DNA of 64,000 bases. It comes from Streptococcus sp. F0442 (GTDB lineage: Bacteria > Bacillota > Bacilli > Lactobacillales > Streptococcaceae). Shown piece by piece: positions 54,615 through 63,706 of the stretch. The notes below the pieces were generated by a model that ran no database searches, was not told the DNA's origin, and saw only the letters and a list, made by a program, of their open reading frames with translations. Made by a program: the position numbers and the translations under genes. Numbering within the stretch: position 1 is the stretch's first letter; each line of letters starts with the position of its first letter. The DNA is taken from positions 1,128,526-1,192,525 of the forward strand of contig NZ_KB373314.1 in assembly GCF_000314795.2 (NCBI RefSeq), in the 5' to 3' direction.

Positions 54615-57600
54615 CTACAGTTCATCATCACTTGTGAGATGGAGGCGGTATTCTTGTAAGATAGTACCATCTTCTGCTTTATGGATGACACGGATTGGCT
54701 CACCTTCATGGACGCTTGGCACAACCGTTGCAAGACCGTGATAGCTAGCTGTCGCTTCCACTTGTGGATAAGCTCGATCACGCGCATCAATATAGTAATC
54801 GGTCACACTTGGATTGACACCTGGCAATACCTCACCATTGACACGAATGGTCACCTGGCTCTTTTCTTCTGCCGCAACCTTATTGGCAAATACCTGAATC
54901 TCTGAAATAGAGCTTCCACGTTTGCCTTCTGGTGTCTTCATGCGGATACGAACGGCATAGGTGTCGACTTTATCAAGACTGAAATGATTCATCTTGCCAG
55001 CTGTTACTGCTTCTTGAACACTTAGGTTGCTGACTTCTTTCCAGTTAGCTGGGTTGTTAAATGGATGGTCTGTTTCGTCTTTGACGCGATTGGGATTGCT
55101 TGGTACTGTTGGGATTTGCTCCCCTACATAGTACTCAATCACGTATTCACTTGGAGCCCCAACGCCGTGGTCTTCATGGAAACCAACATGGAGGTTGTCC
55201 ACTGCTCGCTTGGTCAAGATACCAGAATCTCCAAACAAGATACCGACAGAATCTTCCGCATTGTCACGGCCCCAGTTGGTCCAACGGTTAGCTGGAGCAT
55301 CGGTAAAGGAGATGACCTTATCATTGACCTTAGCAACTGGATCTGCATCGTTAGAGTCACTTGCAAAGGCAAGTGGCAAGACTGAGCCTGTCCATTGTTC
55401 TGCTACGTTGGCTCCCTTAACTGTGTTTGCGGAAACACGGATATGGAGACGAGTTGAAAGGTTGGTTCCTTCTACACGACCGGAGATAACAACTTCTCCT
55501 TCTTGGGCTAAGAGTTGCGGATCGACCGCATCCCAGGCTACCTTAGCAGCATAGGTCTTGCCATTAGAGTGATAGGTCCGCACGCTTTCTGGAAGTGCTG
55601 GTTTTTCATCTACTGGAGTTGTGGTGCTGACTTCTTCTACAGCGATAATGCCTTCAACTGTGACTTGGGCTTGGGCTTCTTTCTCCACCCCCTCTACCTG
55701 ACCTGTGACTGTAAAGTTATGGTAATCCTTGACTTGATCTGCTGTTACGGCATCCCAGGTCACGCGTTTTTCTTTCGGGAATCCCTTGTCATACTCAACC
55801 AAGACTGTCTCTGGAAGAGCTGGCAAAACGTTTCGATCGGTGCTGATCCGTACAGGACGCACCTTGACAACCGTCTTTTCTTCAGTATTTGGTGTGATGG
55901 TAAAGCTGATTTCTCCTGTCTGTCCTTGGAAGCTAGCTTGTAAATGAACCAATCCTGCTTCCCGCAGTTCCAAACCTTTCTTAGTTGCGACTGCTTTTCC
56001 TTGACTATCAGCTGTTGTTTTGACATTGATTTGATCTGCTTGGAGGCTAGCTAGACTGCCATCTTGGTAATGGGCAATGACTTCAAGTGGTACCGTTTGG
56101 TCTTCCTTGAGTTCCTGTCCTTCTGGCAGACGCAATTCTAAACGCTCAATCTGTGGACTTTCTTCTTGGAATTGGACCACATAGGTCTGTACAGCTCCCG
56201 TATCCTGAGCAGTGACAAAGATTTGAGCTCTCAAACCATTTTCACGGCTAGCTTGTAGGACCGTCACTTGGGCATTTTCTGTACTTGCTGTGACTTGACC
56301 AGGCTCTTGCCCATAAGCCAATGGGCGGAAAATAGTATGGTTGCCACTACCAAATTTTGGAAGGGCTACCCCATCTAGCTGAGCCGTTGGTTTCTTAGCC
56401 TTGCTGACTGTTCCACCTGCAACCACTAGCGTCGCTTGGACGGCTTCCCCATTGCCTAGGAGACCTGTCGCCTTCAACCGTGCTCCTGGTGTGGACAACT
56501 GATCTTCCTGACCAGCTTCCAAGGTCCATTGATCAACTTCATAGCTAACTGTTTGGCCATCTGTGAAGACCAATTGCACAGTCTTATCCACTGTTGCTAG
56601 ATCTGCTCCCTGTGGGATTTGTTTGATGACTGGAAGGACTTGCTCCACGCCGATCACATCGACCAGAGCTTCGACCGTCCGCCCTTGAACATGACCGGTC
56701 ACACGAACTTGACCAGCACGACTATAGTCTGCCGCATCCCATTCAACGGCTTCTTCTTGGGCCTTGCCATCGCTATAGACGACAGATACGCGACTTGGAA
56801 GTTCAGGATTTTGTCCCAAGTACACTTTAGTTCGAACCGGTTCAACTCCCAAGACAGAGCGTTCTTCCTGGTCCTTCTTACCAGTAAAGAGGCTGACTTG
56901 GTCTGACTGCAAGCGGTCTGAGTCTGCATACAGGGTAAAGGCACCTGCTTGCTCAGTCGATTTGACAATCACCACCCCTTTGCCGTTAAAGGCCCGACGT
57001 TGCCATGAGCCATCTTCCTGTGCTTTGTAGCGTTCCCGGCTAGCTTGTTCCCCGTTGTCGACGCCGACAATTTGGCCTTGGCCATGCAAATGGAAATGCA
57101 CCAAGTTATTGGCAGTTGGTACGACACGGCCTGCTTCATCGACAATCTCATAGGTAATATAAGTCAAATCCTTGCCGTCTGCCGCAATGGCGTGTTCTTC
57201 TTTCAGCAGACGAACACCGGCTGGCTTCCCAGCTGTTTCGATCTGATCGCGGGCAATCACTTCTCCTGCTTTGTTGCGGGCAATAGCTTCCACCTTACCT
57301 GGCACATAAGGAACCAACCATTCTAGATAGAGTCCATCCGGATTTGCCCCTTCTTGGTAGGTCCGGCCATCTACTGTGGTCTTCTTGGTATAGGTTTTGA
57401 CTCCTTGTGATTCCCCATTGACAATCAATTCTACACTGTGGGCATTGGAGAAGGCACGAACAGGGATCCGACCTTCTTCATCCATGACACGATTGGCTAA
57501 TTCTGGATTGTCCCAGTTCCAATGTGGTAAGAGATGAACCATTGGATGTTTCTCAGCTGACACCCATTGACTTTGGTAAAGGTAAAAATCATTCTTTGGA

Positions 57601-59384
57601 AGGCCGGCAGTATCGACAATACCGAAATAAGAACTTTTCACAGGTGTGTCATTTTGGTTGTGCCATGGTGTTGGCTCACCGATATAGTCGGTACCTGTCC
57701 AGATAAATTGACCTGCATAACCGGCATGATCGCGGTCAAAGGTCCAAGAGGCTGTCGCTGTCCGACCCCAACCAACCCGGTCATTGCCGTAGTCTGATTG
57801 TTCATAGTGGCGGTCTTCTTGGTTGCTTCCGACCCACTCTCTTTCAGGATGGTAGTAAGAGCCCCGCGTCCGCGTTGCAGAAGAGGTTTCAGAACCATAA
57901 ATGAGCCAGTTTGGATGTTTAGCGCGTAGGCTTTCATAGTTGGCCTCTGAATAGTTAAATCCAACCGCATCGAGCTCTGCCGCTACCTTTTCATGCCCTC
58001 CCAAACCATCACCAAAGCGGAATTTATCAGCTCCCATGGTGACATAGCGAGTTGCATCCACTTCCTTGATGGTCTTGACCAGACGACGAACGGTTGCGAC
58101 AGACTTATCCGATCCATCTGCTTCACCGACTTCGTTACCGATTGACCACATCACAATAGAAGGATTGTTCTTGCCTCGCACTACCATGGTCCGAAGGTCA
58201 TAGTCAGACCACTTATCCCCTTTACGAGCTTCTGGATGTGTTGCATCCTTTTCAAAGAATCGACCGTAATCGTATTGCTTCTTGCCACCATACCAAGTAT
58301 CAAAGGCTTCTTCTTGGACCATCAAGCCCAACTCAGCCGCAATTTGCAGGGTTTGTTCACTCGCTGGGTTGTGGGTCGTCCGGATGGCATTGACCCCCAT
58401 GTCCTTCATCTGTTTGAGACGGCGGTATTCAGCCTTGTAATTTTCCTCAGCTCCGAGGGCCCCATGGTCATGGTGAAGGGAAACACCGTGAAATTTCGTA
58501 GCCGCTCCGTTAAGGAAGAAGCCACCTTCTGGTGTCCAGTTCAGATAGCGATAACCAAAGCGTTCCTTTTGCACATCGACCAATTGCGAATCCCGATAGA
58601 CCCGCGTATACAGCGTATAGAGGGCTGGGTTATTGGTCTTCACATCCCAGAGGGTCGGTTTTTCAACATGAAGGGTATGAGACAGGTTGATCTCTTGACC
58701 AGCCAAAACGGATTGCACTTCACTGCGCACCTTTTCACTGACCACTTGACCATTTTGATCGACGATTTCGTATTCTGCATAAATACTGTGGGCTTGATCA
58801 TCTTGGTTGACAATACGACTCTTCACAAGAGTATCGACTGCCCCCTTCTGTTGTTCTTCTAATTTTGGACTCGTGATGGTGGTCCCATACTTAGCAACAT
58901 GGACCTTATCCGTCACACTGAGTTTGACATCACGGTAAATCCCACTTCCAGAATACCAACGACTACTTGGTTGTTGGTTGACCACATGAACCGCGATGGT
59001 GTTTTCACTTCCATCCGCATTCAAATAAGGAGTAATATCATAAGAAAAAGCATTGTAGCCATTTGGATAATGACCAACAAATTGCCCATTTACATAGACT
59101 TTCGAATCCATGTAAACTCCTCCAAATTCCAAACGCACCTTCTTATCCAGGTCCTTATCATCCAAACGGAAGGTCTTGCGATACCAAGCATCCCCACCGT
59201 TTAATTGTCCCCCTTCATTTTGGGCCGGAGAGTTGTGATCGAAGTCAAAGAAGATCGACCAATCGTGTGGTACATCTAATTTTTTCCAGTTTTTGACATC
59301 CACCTGGCGACCTTCTGCACCAGGAGCTGCATTTAATTTAAAATACCAATCTTTATTAAAGTCTCGTTCTCTATCTTTCACCAT
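54615..59384 (-). CDS. BgaA-like beta-galactosidase (GH2), secretion end lost
   Basis: 1,589 residues in an intact frame. GH2 enzyme releasing terminal beta-galactose: jelly-roll and Ig-like N-terminal domains, then a TIM barrel with the acid/base Glu in WSIGNEVGEADGS and the nucleophile Glu in WLIYGSETSS. Several bacterial Ig-like modules and a C-terminal carbohydrate-binding region (~1380-1560) follow, resembling pneumococcal BgaA. The visible frame begins abruptly at the catalytic part (MVKDRERDFNKDWYF) without a signal peptide and ends without a wall anchor. Upstream sequence still encodes a decayed signal and linker (59385-59717), so the protein is probably not secreted and may be non-functional in its usual role. 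Confidence 0.85.
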   Translation of the reverse strand: MVKDRERDFNKDWYFKLNAAPGAEGRQVDVKNWKKLDVPHDWSIFFDFDHNSPAQNEGGQLNGGDAWYRKTFRLDDKDLDKKVRLEFGGVYMDSKVYVNGQFVGHYPNGYNAFSYDITPYLNADGSENTIAVHVVNQQPSSRWYSGSGIYRDVKLSVTDKVHVAKYGTTITSPKLEEQQKGAVDTLVKSRIVNQDDQAHSIYAEYEIVDQNGQVVSEKVRSEVQSVLAGQEINLSHTLHVEKPTLWDVKTNNPALYTLYTRVYRDSQLVDVQKERFGYRYLNWTPEGGFFLNGAATKFHGVSLHHDHGALGAEENYKAEYRRLKQMKDMGVNAIRTTHNPASEQTLQIAAELGLMVQEEAFDTWYGGKKQYDYGRFFEKDATHPEARKGDKWSDYDLRTMVVRGKNNPSIVMWSIGNEVGEADGSDKSVATVRRLVKTIKEVDATRYVTMGADKFRFGDGLGGHEKVAAELDAVGFNYSEANYESLRAKHPNWLIYGSETSSATRTRGSYYHPEREWVGSNQEDRHYEQSDYGNDRVGWGRTATASWTFDRDHAGYAGQFIWTGTDYIGEPTPWHNQNDTPVKSSYFGIVDTAGLPKNDFYLYQSQWVSAEKHPMVHLLPHWNWDNPELANRVMDEEGRIPVRAFSNAHSVELIVNGESQGVKTYTKKTTVDGRTYQEGANPDGLYLEWLVPYVPGKVEAIARNKAGEVIARDQIETAGKPAGVRLLKEEHAIAADGKDLTYITYEIVDEAGRVVPTANNLVHFHLHGQGQIVGVDNGEQASRERYKAQEDGSWQRRAFNGKGVVIVKSTEQAGAFTLYADSDRLQSDQVSLFTGKKDQEERSVLGVEPVRTKVYLGQNPELPSRVSVVYSDGKAQEEAVEWDAADYSRAGQVRVTGHVQGRTVEALVDVIGVEQVLPVIKQIPQGADLATVDKTVQLVFTDGQTVSYEVDQWTLEAGQEDQLSTPGARLKATGLLGNGEAVQATLVVAGGTVSKAKKPTAQLDGVALPKFGSGNHTIFRPLAYGQEPGQVTASTENAQVTVLQASRENGLRAQIFVTAQDTGAVQTYVVQFQEESPQIERLELRLPEGQELKEDQTVPLEVIAHYQDGSLASLQADQINVKTTADSQGKAVATKKGLELREAGLVHLQASFQGQTGEISFTITPNTEEKTVVKVRPVRISTDRNVLPALPETVLVEYDKGFPKEKRVTWDAVTADQVKDYHNFTVTGQVEGVEKEAQAQVTVEGIIAVEEVSTTTPVDEKPALPESVRTYHSNGKTYAAKVAWDAVDPQLLAQEGEVVISGRVEGTNLSTRLHIRVSANTVKGANVAEQWTGSVLPLAFASDSNDADPVAKVNDKVISFTDAPANRWTNWGRDNAEDSVGILFGDSGILTKRAVDNLHVGFHEDHGVGAPSEYVIEYYVGEQIPTVPSNPNRVKDETDHPFNNPANWKEVSNLSVQEAVTAGKMNHFSLDKVDTYAVRIRMKTPEGKRGSSISEIQVFANKVAAEEKSQVTIRVNGEVLPGVNPSVTDYYIDARDRAYPQVEATASYHGLATVVPSVHEGEPIRVIHKAEDGTILQEYRLHLTSDDEL

Positions 59385-59717
59385 ATCCTCCGCAATCCGA
59401 TATTGATCTGGAAAAGTTCTTTCTTCCGCTATAGTAGGCGCTCAGATCCATCCGAAACGGGTTGACCTTTATCTGGAGGCTCCAACCTTTCTTCTATCCA
59501 TGTAGGGGTGATGATAAAGGGAGCATCGTGAGGAGTTGAATGAACTGTTCCTACTGTCACAATCTGTTCTTCACTAGAGGCTATCAGCTCCTCTTCGACT
59601 AATGCTTACCCATCCTCCTAAGCTAAGATAAATGGAGCACCGTTTACTACAAAACAAAGTCGCCCCCAAAGTTTGCCAATCCTAAAAATAAAACGCTTTT
59701 CAAACAGCCTTCCCTAT
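59385..59717 (-). pseudogene. decayed YSIRK signal and linker of the beta-galactosidase
   Basis: Upstream of the GH2 frame the minus strand has AGAGGAGATTCTT followed by ATA where a start would be expected. A stretch reading KRFIFRIGKLWGRLCFVV follows, like a worn YSIRK signal (RFxxSIRKLSVGxCSVV), then FILA. Two stop codons (TAG, TAA) come next, then an open acidic linker (VEEELIASSEEQIVTVGT and on to SERLL) in the same frame. A TAG and frame change at about 59427 then lead into IAEERTFPDQYRIAEDM, which joins the GH2 frame. So the secretion end carries at least a lost start, two nonsense codons and a frameshift. Confidence 0.65.
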
Positions 59718-59766
59718 AAGAATCTCCTCTTAGGATGAACAGCTTAATATGAGCCTACTCTTACTT

Positions 59767-59795
59767 TCTATACAATCTCATATTAACTATATCAA
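59767..59795 (-). promoter_or_regulatory. promoter upstream of beta-galactosidase remnant
   Basis: Minus-strand TTGATA (59790-59795), 17-base spacer, TATAGA (59767-59772), about 50 bases before the lost start. The remainder of 59796-59929 shows nothing recognisable. Confidence 0.5.
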
Positions 59796-59929
59796 AAAAA
59801 GAAGTGCAATAGCCCCCCATTTCGCTCCAACTATAGTTCGATTAAGAATTCCTTTAATTAGTTGAAAGCCTCTCAAACTGCCTAAAGATAGTAAAAAAGA
59901 AGCCATATGGCCTCTTTTTCCATCATATC

Positions 59930-60451
59930 TTATAACCCTGGTTCTTGACCGAGCTCAGCAGCCACCATCCAGATGTTCTTTTCAAGTTCTGCTTTTGCAC
60001 CAACAAAGATATCATTGGTCACATCGTCGCCTTCAGCGTCCGTAACATCCATAGCTTTTTGGTAAAGGCTAGCAAGGTAACGGAAGATTTCAAGAACACG
60101 CGCCAAGCTTTCTTCTACATTGTTAGTAAATGCTCCACGACGTTCTTCAATATTGCTGTGCTCTAAAAATTCAGTCATGCTAGAATATGGAGCTCCACCA
60201 ATTGTGATTAAGCGTTCACTCACTTCGTCCAAAGTAGCATCCAAGCTGTCCATGTATTCATCCATTTTTGGATGCCATACCAAAAAGCCACGTCCACGCA
60301 TGTACCAGTGTACTTGGTGAAGAGCAATGTGAGCCACGTAGAGATCAGCTACCACTTGGTTCAAGATTGCTTTTGTTTCTGGAAGAGTTTCTTTATTGGA
60401 AGGTGCAAAGTTTGCTACATCAGTAGCTGCTTCATGTTTCATCATTGTCAT
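59930..60451 (-). CDS. dpr: Dps-like ferritin, peroxide resistance protein Dpr
   Basis: 173 residues. Dodecameric iron-storage protein that oxidises Fe2+ and prevents Fenton damage, important for catalase-negative streptococci. The ferroxidase residues are present: HQVHWYMRG with His, then FLVWHPKMDEYMDSLDATLDEVSERL with the Asp and Glu ligands. GGAG precedes the ATG. Two PerR-like boxes in the promoter region suggest peroxide and metal control. The N-terminal extension of about 25 residues before the helical core is usual for streptococcal Dpr. Confidence 0.93.
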   Translation of the reverse strand: MTMMKHEAATDVANFAPSNKETLPETKAILNQVVADLYVAHIALHQVHWYMRGRGFLVWHPKMDEYMDSLDATLDEVSERLITIGGAPYSSMTEFLEHSNIEERRGAFTNNVEESLARVLEIFRYLASLYQKAMDVTDAEGDDVTNDIFVGAKAELEKNIWMVAAELGQEPGL

Positions 60452-60464
60452 GTTGTTCTCCTTT

Positions 60465-60509
60465 TTATAATAATTCTAATTAATTATGTCTTTATTATAA
60501 TCCTTCTAA
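60465..60509 (-). promoter_or_regulatory. two PerR-like boxes upstream of dpr
   Basis: The 15-bp words TTATAATAATTCTAA (60465-60479) and TTATAATCCTTCTAA (60495-60509) match the Per box (TTATAATNATTATAA) at 14 and 13 positions and lie 30 bases apart. The second overlaps the -10. Confidence 0.65.
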
Positions 60510-60522
60510 TTAATAAAGTCAA
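60494..60522 (-). promoter_or_regulatory. promoter of dpr
   Basis: Minus-strand TTGACT (60517-60522), 17-base spacer, TATAAT (60494-60499). Confidence 0.75.
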
Positions 60523-60567
60523 GATAAAAGATCCAAAAAAAGATAAATTTAAAAAAAGTTGGAATAG

Positions 60568-60596
60568 TTGTCAATTGATAGAAGATACGATAGAAT
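60568..60596 (+). promoter_or_regulatory. promoter of small-multidrug-export-family gene
   Basis: TTGTCA (60568-60573), 17-base spacer, TAGAAT (60591-60596). It excludes ATG or other start codons before about 60603. Confidence 0.6.
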
Positions 60597-60624
60597 GAAG
60601 AAGACTAATCGAAAGGCTTTTCTA

Positions 60625-61095
60625 ATGAAATACATTCTTACATTTTTGATCTCTATGGTTCCTCTCGTGGAACTTCGTGGCGCAGTTCCCTTCGCTATTT
60701 CAAGAGGAATCCCCCTCTGGCAGGCCCTCGCTATTGGGGTTATTGGCAATATGCTTCCGATACCTATAATCTTCTTCTTTGCCCGTCATATTCTCGCTTG
60801 GGGAGCAGATAAACCAGTCATCGGCTCCTTCTTTACCTGGTGTTTGAACAAGGGCCATAAGGGGGGACAGAAACTGGAAAAAGCTGCAGGAGATAATGGA
60901 ATCTTCTGGGCATTACTGCTATTTGTTGGAATTCCGCTTCCTGGGACCGGTGCCTGGACTGGAACCCTCGCTGCTTCCATCCTAGATTGGGATTTCAAAC
61001 GCAGTGTTCTAGCAGTTATGTTAGGGGTCATTTTAGCCGGACTCATCATGGGGATCCTCTCTCTCTTACTTGGACTGAATACCTTCGCCCACTAA
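60625..61095 (+). CDS. small multi-drug export family membrane protein (COG2426)
   Basis: 156 residues, four to five hydrophobic segments. The family signatures MVPLVELRGAVPFAI and GIPLPGTGAWTGTLAAS identify the Sm_multidrug_ex family. Despite the name, transport of drugs is not established for streptococcal members. ATG 60625 has GAAAGG eight bases upstream and begins the family's usual MKYILTFLISM; the frame extends 19 codons further but into the promoter. Monocistronic, ending in a strong terminator. Confidence 0.87.
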   Translation: MKYILTFLISMVPLVELRGAVPFAISRGIPLWQALAIGVIGNMLPIPIIFFFARHILAWGADKPVIGSFFTWCLNKGHKGGQKLEKAAGDNGIFWALLLFVGIPLPGTGAWTGTLAASILDWDFKRSVLAVMLGVILAGLIMGILSLLLGLNTFAH

Positions 61096-61098
61096 TTA

Positions 61099-61135
61099 CA
61101 AAAGGACTGAAACAGCTGTTTCAGTCCTTTTCATT
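61099..61135 (+). terminator. terminator after COG2426 gene
   Basis: Nearly perfect palindrome AAAGGACTGAAACA facing TGTTTCAGTCCTTT, then TTTTCATTTT. Confidence 0.85.
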
Positions 61136-61141
61136 TTGCAT

Positions 61142-61322
61142 AAAAGAGGCTGGGACAAAAGTCCTAGCCTCTCAATTGTCTTTGGATTGTCGAGCAAGAC
61201 GCAGTGGTTGAGTGGGCTCTACTACGCTGATTTCATCAGCTTTTACAGCCCTACTCAACTGTGCGGAGGTGGGACGACGAAATCGAATTCTAACGAATTA
61301 CCGATTTCTGTCCCACTCTCTT
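61142..61322 (+). repeat. dispersed 181-bp intergenic repeat (copy 2)
   Basis: Near-identical to 40188-40368 and in the same orientation, with about three substitutions. Here it fills the gap between the COG2426 gene and the end of tsf. Same three-hairpin layout. Confidence 0.88.
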
Positions 61323-61332
61323 TTTAGTATTC

Positions 61333-62373
61333 TTAGTTGTTAAGAGCTGCTGCCATTGTAGCTGCAACTTCTGATTCAAAGTCGTTAGCTGCTTTTTCGA
61401 TTCCTTCACCAACTTCAAAGCGAGCGAACTCAACTACTGAAGCATTTACAGACTCAAGGAAAGCTTCAACTGTCTTGCTGTCGTCCATGATGTAGACTTG
61501 TGCAAGAAGAGTGTATGCTTGGTCAACTTTTGTGTTGTCAAGCATGAAGCGATCCATTTTACCAGGGATGATCTTATCCCAGATTTTTTCTGGTTTGCCT
61601 TCTGCTGCTAATTCTGCTTTGATATCTTCTTCAGCTTGAGCAATGACTTCGTCAGTCAATTGAGCTTTAGAACCATACTTCAAGTGTGGAAGAGCTGGTT
61701 TACCAACCATTGCACGGCTTTCGTTGTCTTGGTCGATCACGTGGTTCAATTGTGCCAACTCATCTTTCACGAATTGCTCATCCAATTCTTTGTAAGAAAG
61801 AACAGTTGGTTTCATTGCAGCGATGTGCATTGAAATTTGTTTAGCAAGCGCTTCGTCTCCACCTTCGACAACAGAGATAACACCGATACGTCCACCGTTG
61901 TGTTGGTAAGCACCGAAGTGTTGGGCATCTGTTTTTTCAAGCAAAGCAAAACGACGGAATGAAATTTTTTCACCGATTGTAGCAGTTGCAGATACGTATG
62001 CTGCTTCAAGAGTTTCACCTGAAGGCATTGTCAACGCAAGAGCTTCTTCGTTGTTAGCTGGCTTCCCTTCAGCGATGACTTTTGCAGTTTCGTTTACCAA
62101 TTCAACGAATTGAGCGTTTTTCGCAACGAAGTCAGTTTCAGCATTCACTTCAACTACTGCTGCAACGTTTCCGTCTACATAAACACCAGTCAAACCTTCA
62201 GCGGCAACACGGTCAGCTTTCTTAGCTGCTTTAGCCATACCTTTTTCGCGAAGCAATTCGATCGCTTTTTCGATATCACCATCAACTTCAACCAATGCTT
62301 TTTTAGCGTCCATGACACCAGCACCAGATTTTTCACGCAATTCTTTTACAAGCTTAGCTGTAATTTCTGCCAT
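61333..62373 (-). CDS. tsf: translation elongation factor Ts
   Basis: 346 residues. Nucleotide exchange factor that recharges EF-Tu with GTP. N-terminal UBA-like domain ([21 protein letters not shown]), then the highly conserved TDFVAKN motif. The length is typical for streptococci, longer than E. coli EF-Ts. Eighty-three bases downstream of rpsB with a hairpin in between, which probably lowers tsf readthrough. Confidence 0.95.
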   Translation of the reverse strand: MAEITAKLVKELREKSGAGVMDAKKALVEVDGDIEKAIELLREKGMAKAAKKADRVAAEGLTGVYVDGNVAAVVEVNAETDFVAKNAQFVELVNETAKVIAEGKPANNEEALALTMPSGETLEAAYVSATATIGEKISFRRFALLEKTDAQHFGAYQHNGGRIGVISVVEGGDEALAKQISMHIAAMKPTVLSYKELDEQFVKDELAQLNHVIDQDNESRAMVGKPALPHLKYGSKAQLTDEVIAQAEEDIKAELAAEGKPEKIWDKIIPGKMDRFMLDNTKVDQAYTLLAQVYIMDDSKTVEAFLESVNASVVEFARFEVGEGIEKAANDFESEVAATMAAALNN

Positions 62374-62401
62374 TTTTGTTCTCCTATATTTTTTTAATAA
62401 A

Positions 62402-62437
62402 ATAAGAGGGTCGGGCTGAGCCCTGCCCTCTTAGGTT
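62402..62437 (-). terminator. hairpin between rpsB and tsf (partial terminator)
   Basis: Minus strand AAGAGGG facing CCCTCTT with an inner GGGC/GCCC pair, followed by ATTTTATT. Likely an attenuator within the rpsB-tsf operon. Confidence 0.65.
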
Positions 62438-62456
62438 CGTTACGTATAAACTAGAA

Positions 62457-63239
62457 TTAAGCGTTGTCGCCTTCTACAACTTCAACGATTTCTTCGATTG
62501 AATCAGCTTGACCTTCAGTCGCTGCCAATTCAGCTTCTACTGTCGCAACACTGTCTTCACCTTGACGACCTTCGATAACAGCATCAGCCATTTTCGCAGT
62601 GATCAATTTAACAGCGCGGATAGCGTCATCGTTCGCTGGGATGATAACATCGATATCATCTGGGTCAGTGTTTGTGTCGACCATCGCTACAACTGGGATA
62701 CCCAATTTCTTCGCTTCTTTAACAGCGATTTGTTCTTTATGTGGATCCACAACGTACATTACGTCTGGAATACGAGGCATGTCTTCGATACCGCCCAAGA
62801 ATTTTTCAAGACGAGCGCGTTGTTTGTTCAACAATGCAACTTCTTTCTTAGGAAGAACTTCGAAAGTTCCATCTTCTTCCATGCGTTTGATTTCTTTCAA
62901 ACGAGCGATACGTTTTTGGATTGTTCCCCAGTTAGTAAGGGTACCGCCCAACCAACGGTGGTTGATGAAGTATTGACCTGCACGAACAGCTTCTTCTGCA
63001 ACAGCATCAGCAGCTTGTTTCTTAGTACCTACGAACAAGATCACTGCATCGTTTGCAGCTGCATCACGCATGAAGTCGTATGCTTGGTCTGCATATTTTA
63101 CAGTTTGTTGCAAGTCGATCACGTGGATTCCGTTACGTTCAGTGAAGATGTACTTAGCCATCTTAGGGTTCCAGCGACGAGTTTGGTGACCAAAGTGTAC
63201 ACCAGCCTCAAGAAGTTGTTTCATTGAAATTACTGCCAT
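62457..63239 (-). CDS. rpsB: 30S ribosomal protein S2
   Basis: 260 residues. Binds late to the 30S subunit and is needed for S1 docking and mRNA binding. Begins [27 protein letters not shown], the conserved N-terminus; [11 protein letters not shown] and the [15 protein letters not shown] segment are also diagnostic. AAAAGGAG precedes the ATG. First gene of the rpsB-tsf operon, with a leader of about 115 bases. Confidence 0.96.
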   Translation of the reverse strand: MAVISMKQLLEAGVHFGHQTRRWNPKMAKYIFTERNGIHVIDLQQTVKYADQAYDFMRDAAANDAVILFVGTKKQAADAVAEEAVRAGQYFINHRWLGGTLTNWGTIQKRIARLKEIKRMEEDGTFEVLPKKEVALLNKQRARLEKFLGGIEDMPRIPDVMYVVDPHKEQIAVKEAKKLGIPVVAMVDTNTDPDDIDVIIPANDDAIRAVKLITAKMADAVIEGRQGEDSVATVEAELAATEGQADSIEEIVEVVEGDNA

Positions 63240-63361
63240 GAGTAAGTTCTCCTTTTTTGTTTTTTTCTCCTCTCTCAGACGTCAACTTGCAGCACGACCA
63301 CAAGGGCAACGGTACCACAATGGATCCGAGATGAGTATTTGCTGTCTTAGACAACTCTATA
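63240..63361 (-). promoter_or_regulatory. 5' leader of rpsB
   Basis: About 115 untranslated bases with several possible stems and the word GTGGTACCG in the middle. Autogenous control by S2 is known in other bacteria; whether this leader does so is not shown by the sequence. Confidence 0.4.
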
Positions 63362-63390
63362 AGTATAGCAGAAATCCCTAGAATTCGCAA
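63362..63390 (-). promoter_or_regulatory. promoter of rpsB-tsf
   Basis: Minus-strand TTGCGA (63385-63390), 17-base spacer ending TGC, TATACT (63362-63367); an extended -10 promoter. Confidence 0.75.
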
Positions 63391-63451
63391 GCTATTTGAG
63401 AGATTTTTTCTCCTCTCTCTTTCTTGATTGATTTGAAACAAAAAGTTTTTC

Positions 63452-63480
63452 TTGACCTATCTTGATTTTTAGGTTACAAT
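63452..63480 (+). promoter_or_regulatory. promoter of tRNA-Cys
   Basis: TTGACC (63452-63457), 17-base spacer, TACAAT (63475-63480), 12 bases before the mature 5' end. Confidence 0.75.
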
Positions 63481-63492
63481 ATTATATGTTAT

Positions 63493-63563
63493 GGCGGTAT
63501 AGCCAAGTGGTAAGGCACGGCTCTGCAAAAGCTTGATCGTCGGTTCAAATCCGTCTACCGCCT
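63493..63563 (+). tRNA. tRNA-Cys (anticodon GCA)
   Basis: 71 bases. Acceptor stem GGCGGTA pairs with TACCGCC; D-arm AGCC...GGC; anticodon loop CTCTGCAAAAG gives GCA; T-arm contains GGTTCAAATCC. The discriminator is U, a cysteine identity element. The CCA end is not encoded. Single gene with its own promoter and terminator. Confidence 0.96.
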
Positions 63564-63603
63564 TGATAATAAAATTTTTATCATCTTTTATCTTTTAAAA
63601 ATT

Positions 63604-63627
63604 CCCCTAGCAATAGGGGGTTTTTTA
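63604..63627 (+). terminator. terminator of tRNA-Cys
   Basis: CCCCTA facing TAGGGG with a four-base loop, then seven T-rich bases. Confidence 0.85.
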
Positions 63628-63634
63628 TTGCCAT

Positions 63635-63663
63635 TTGCCTCACTTATCGATTATTGATATAAT
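63635..63663 (+). promoter_or_regulatory. promoter of lipoprotein gene at right edge
   Basis: TTGCCT (63635-63640), 17-base spacer, TATAAT (63658-63663). Confidence 0.7.
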
Positions 63664-63706
63664 AAAACCCTCGCCTGATAGGCAAATGACAATTGAAAGG
63701 ATATTT

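Noticed and set aside
54515..54790. Separate 91-codon minus-strand frame between the two glycosidases
   Set aside because: Overlaps the end of the beta-galactosidase in another frame, without a ribosome site or family features.
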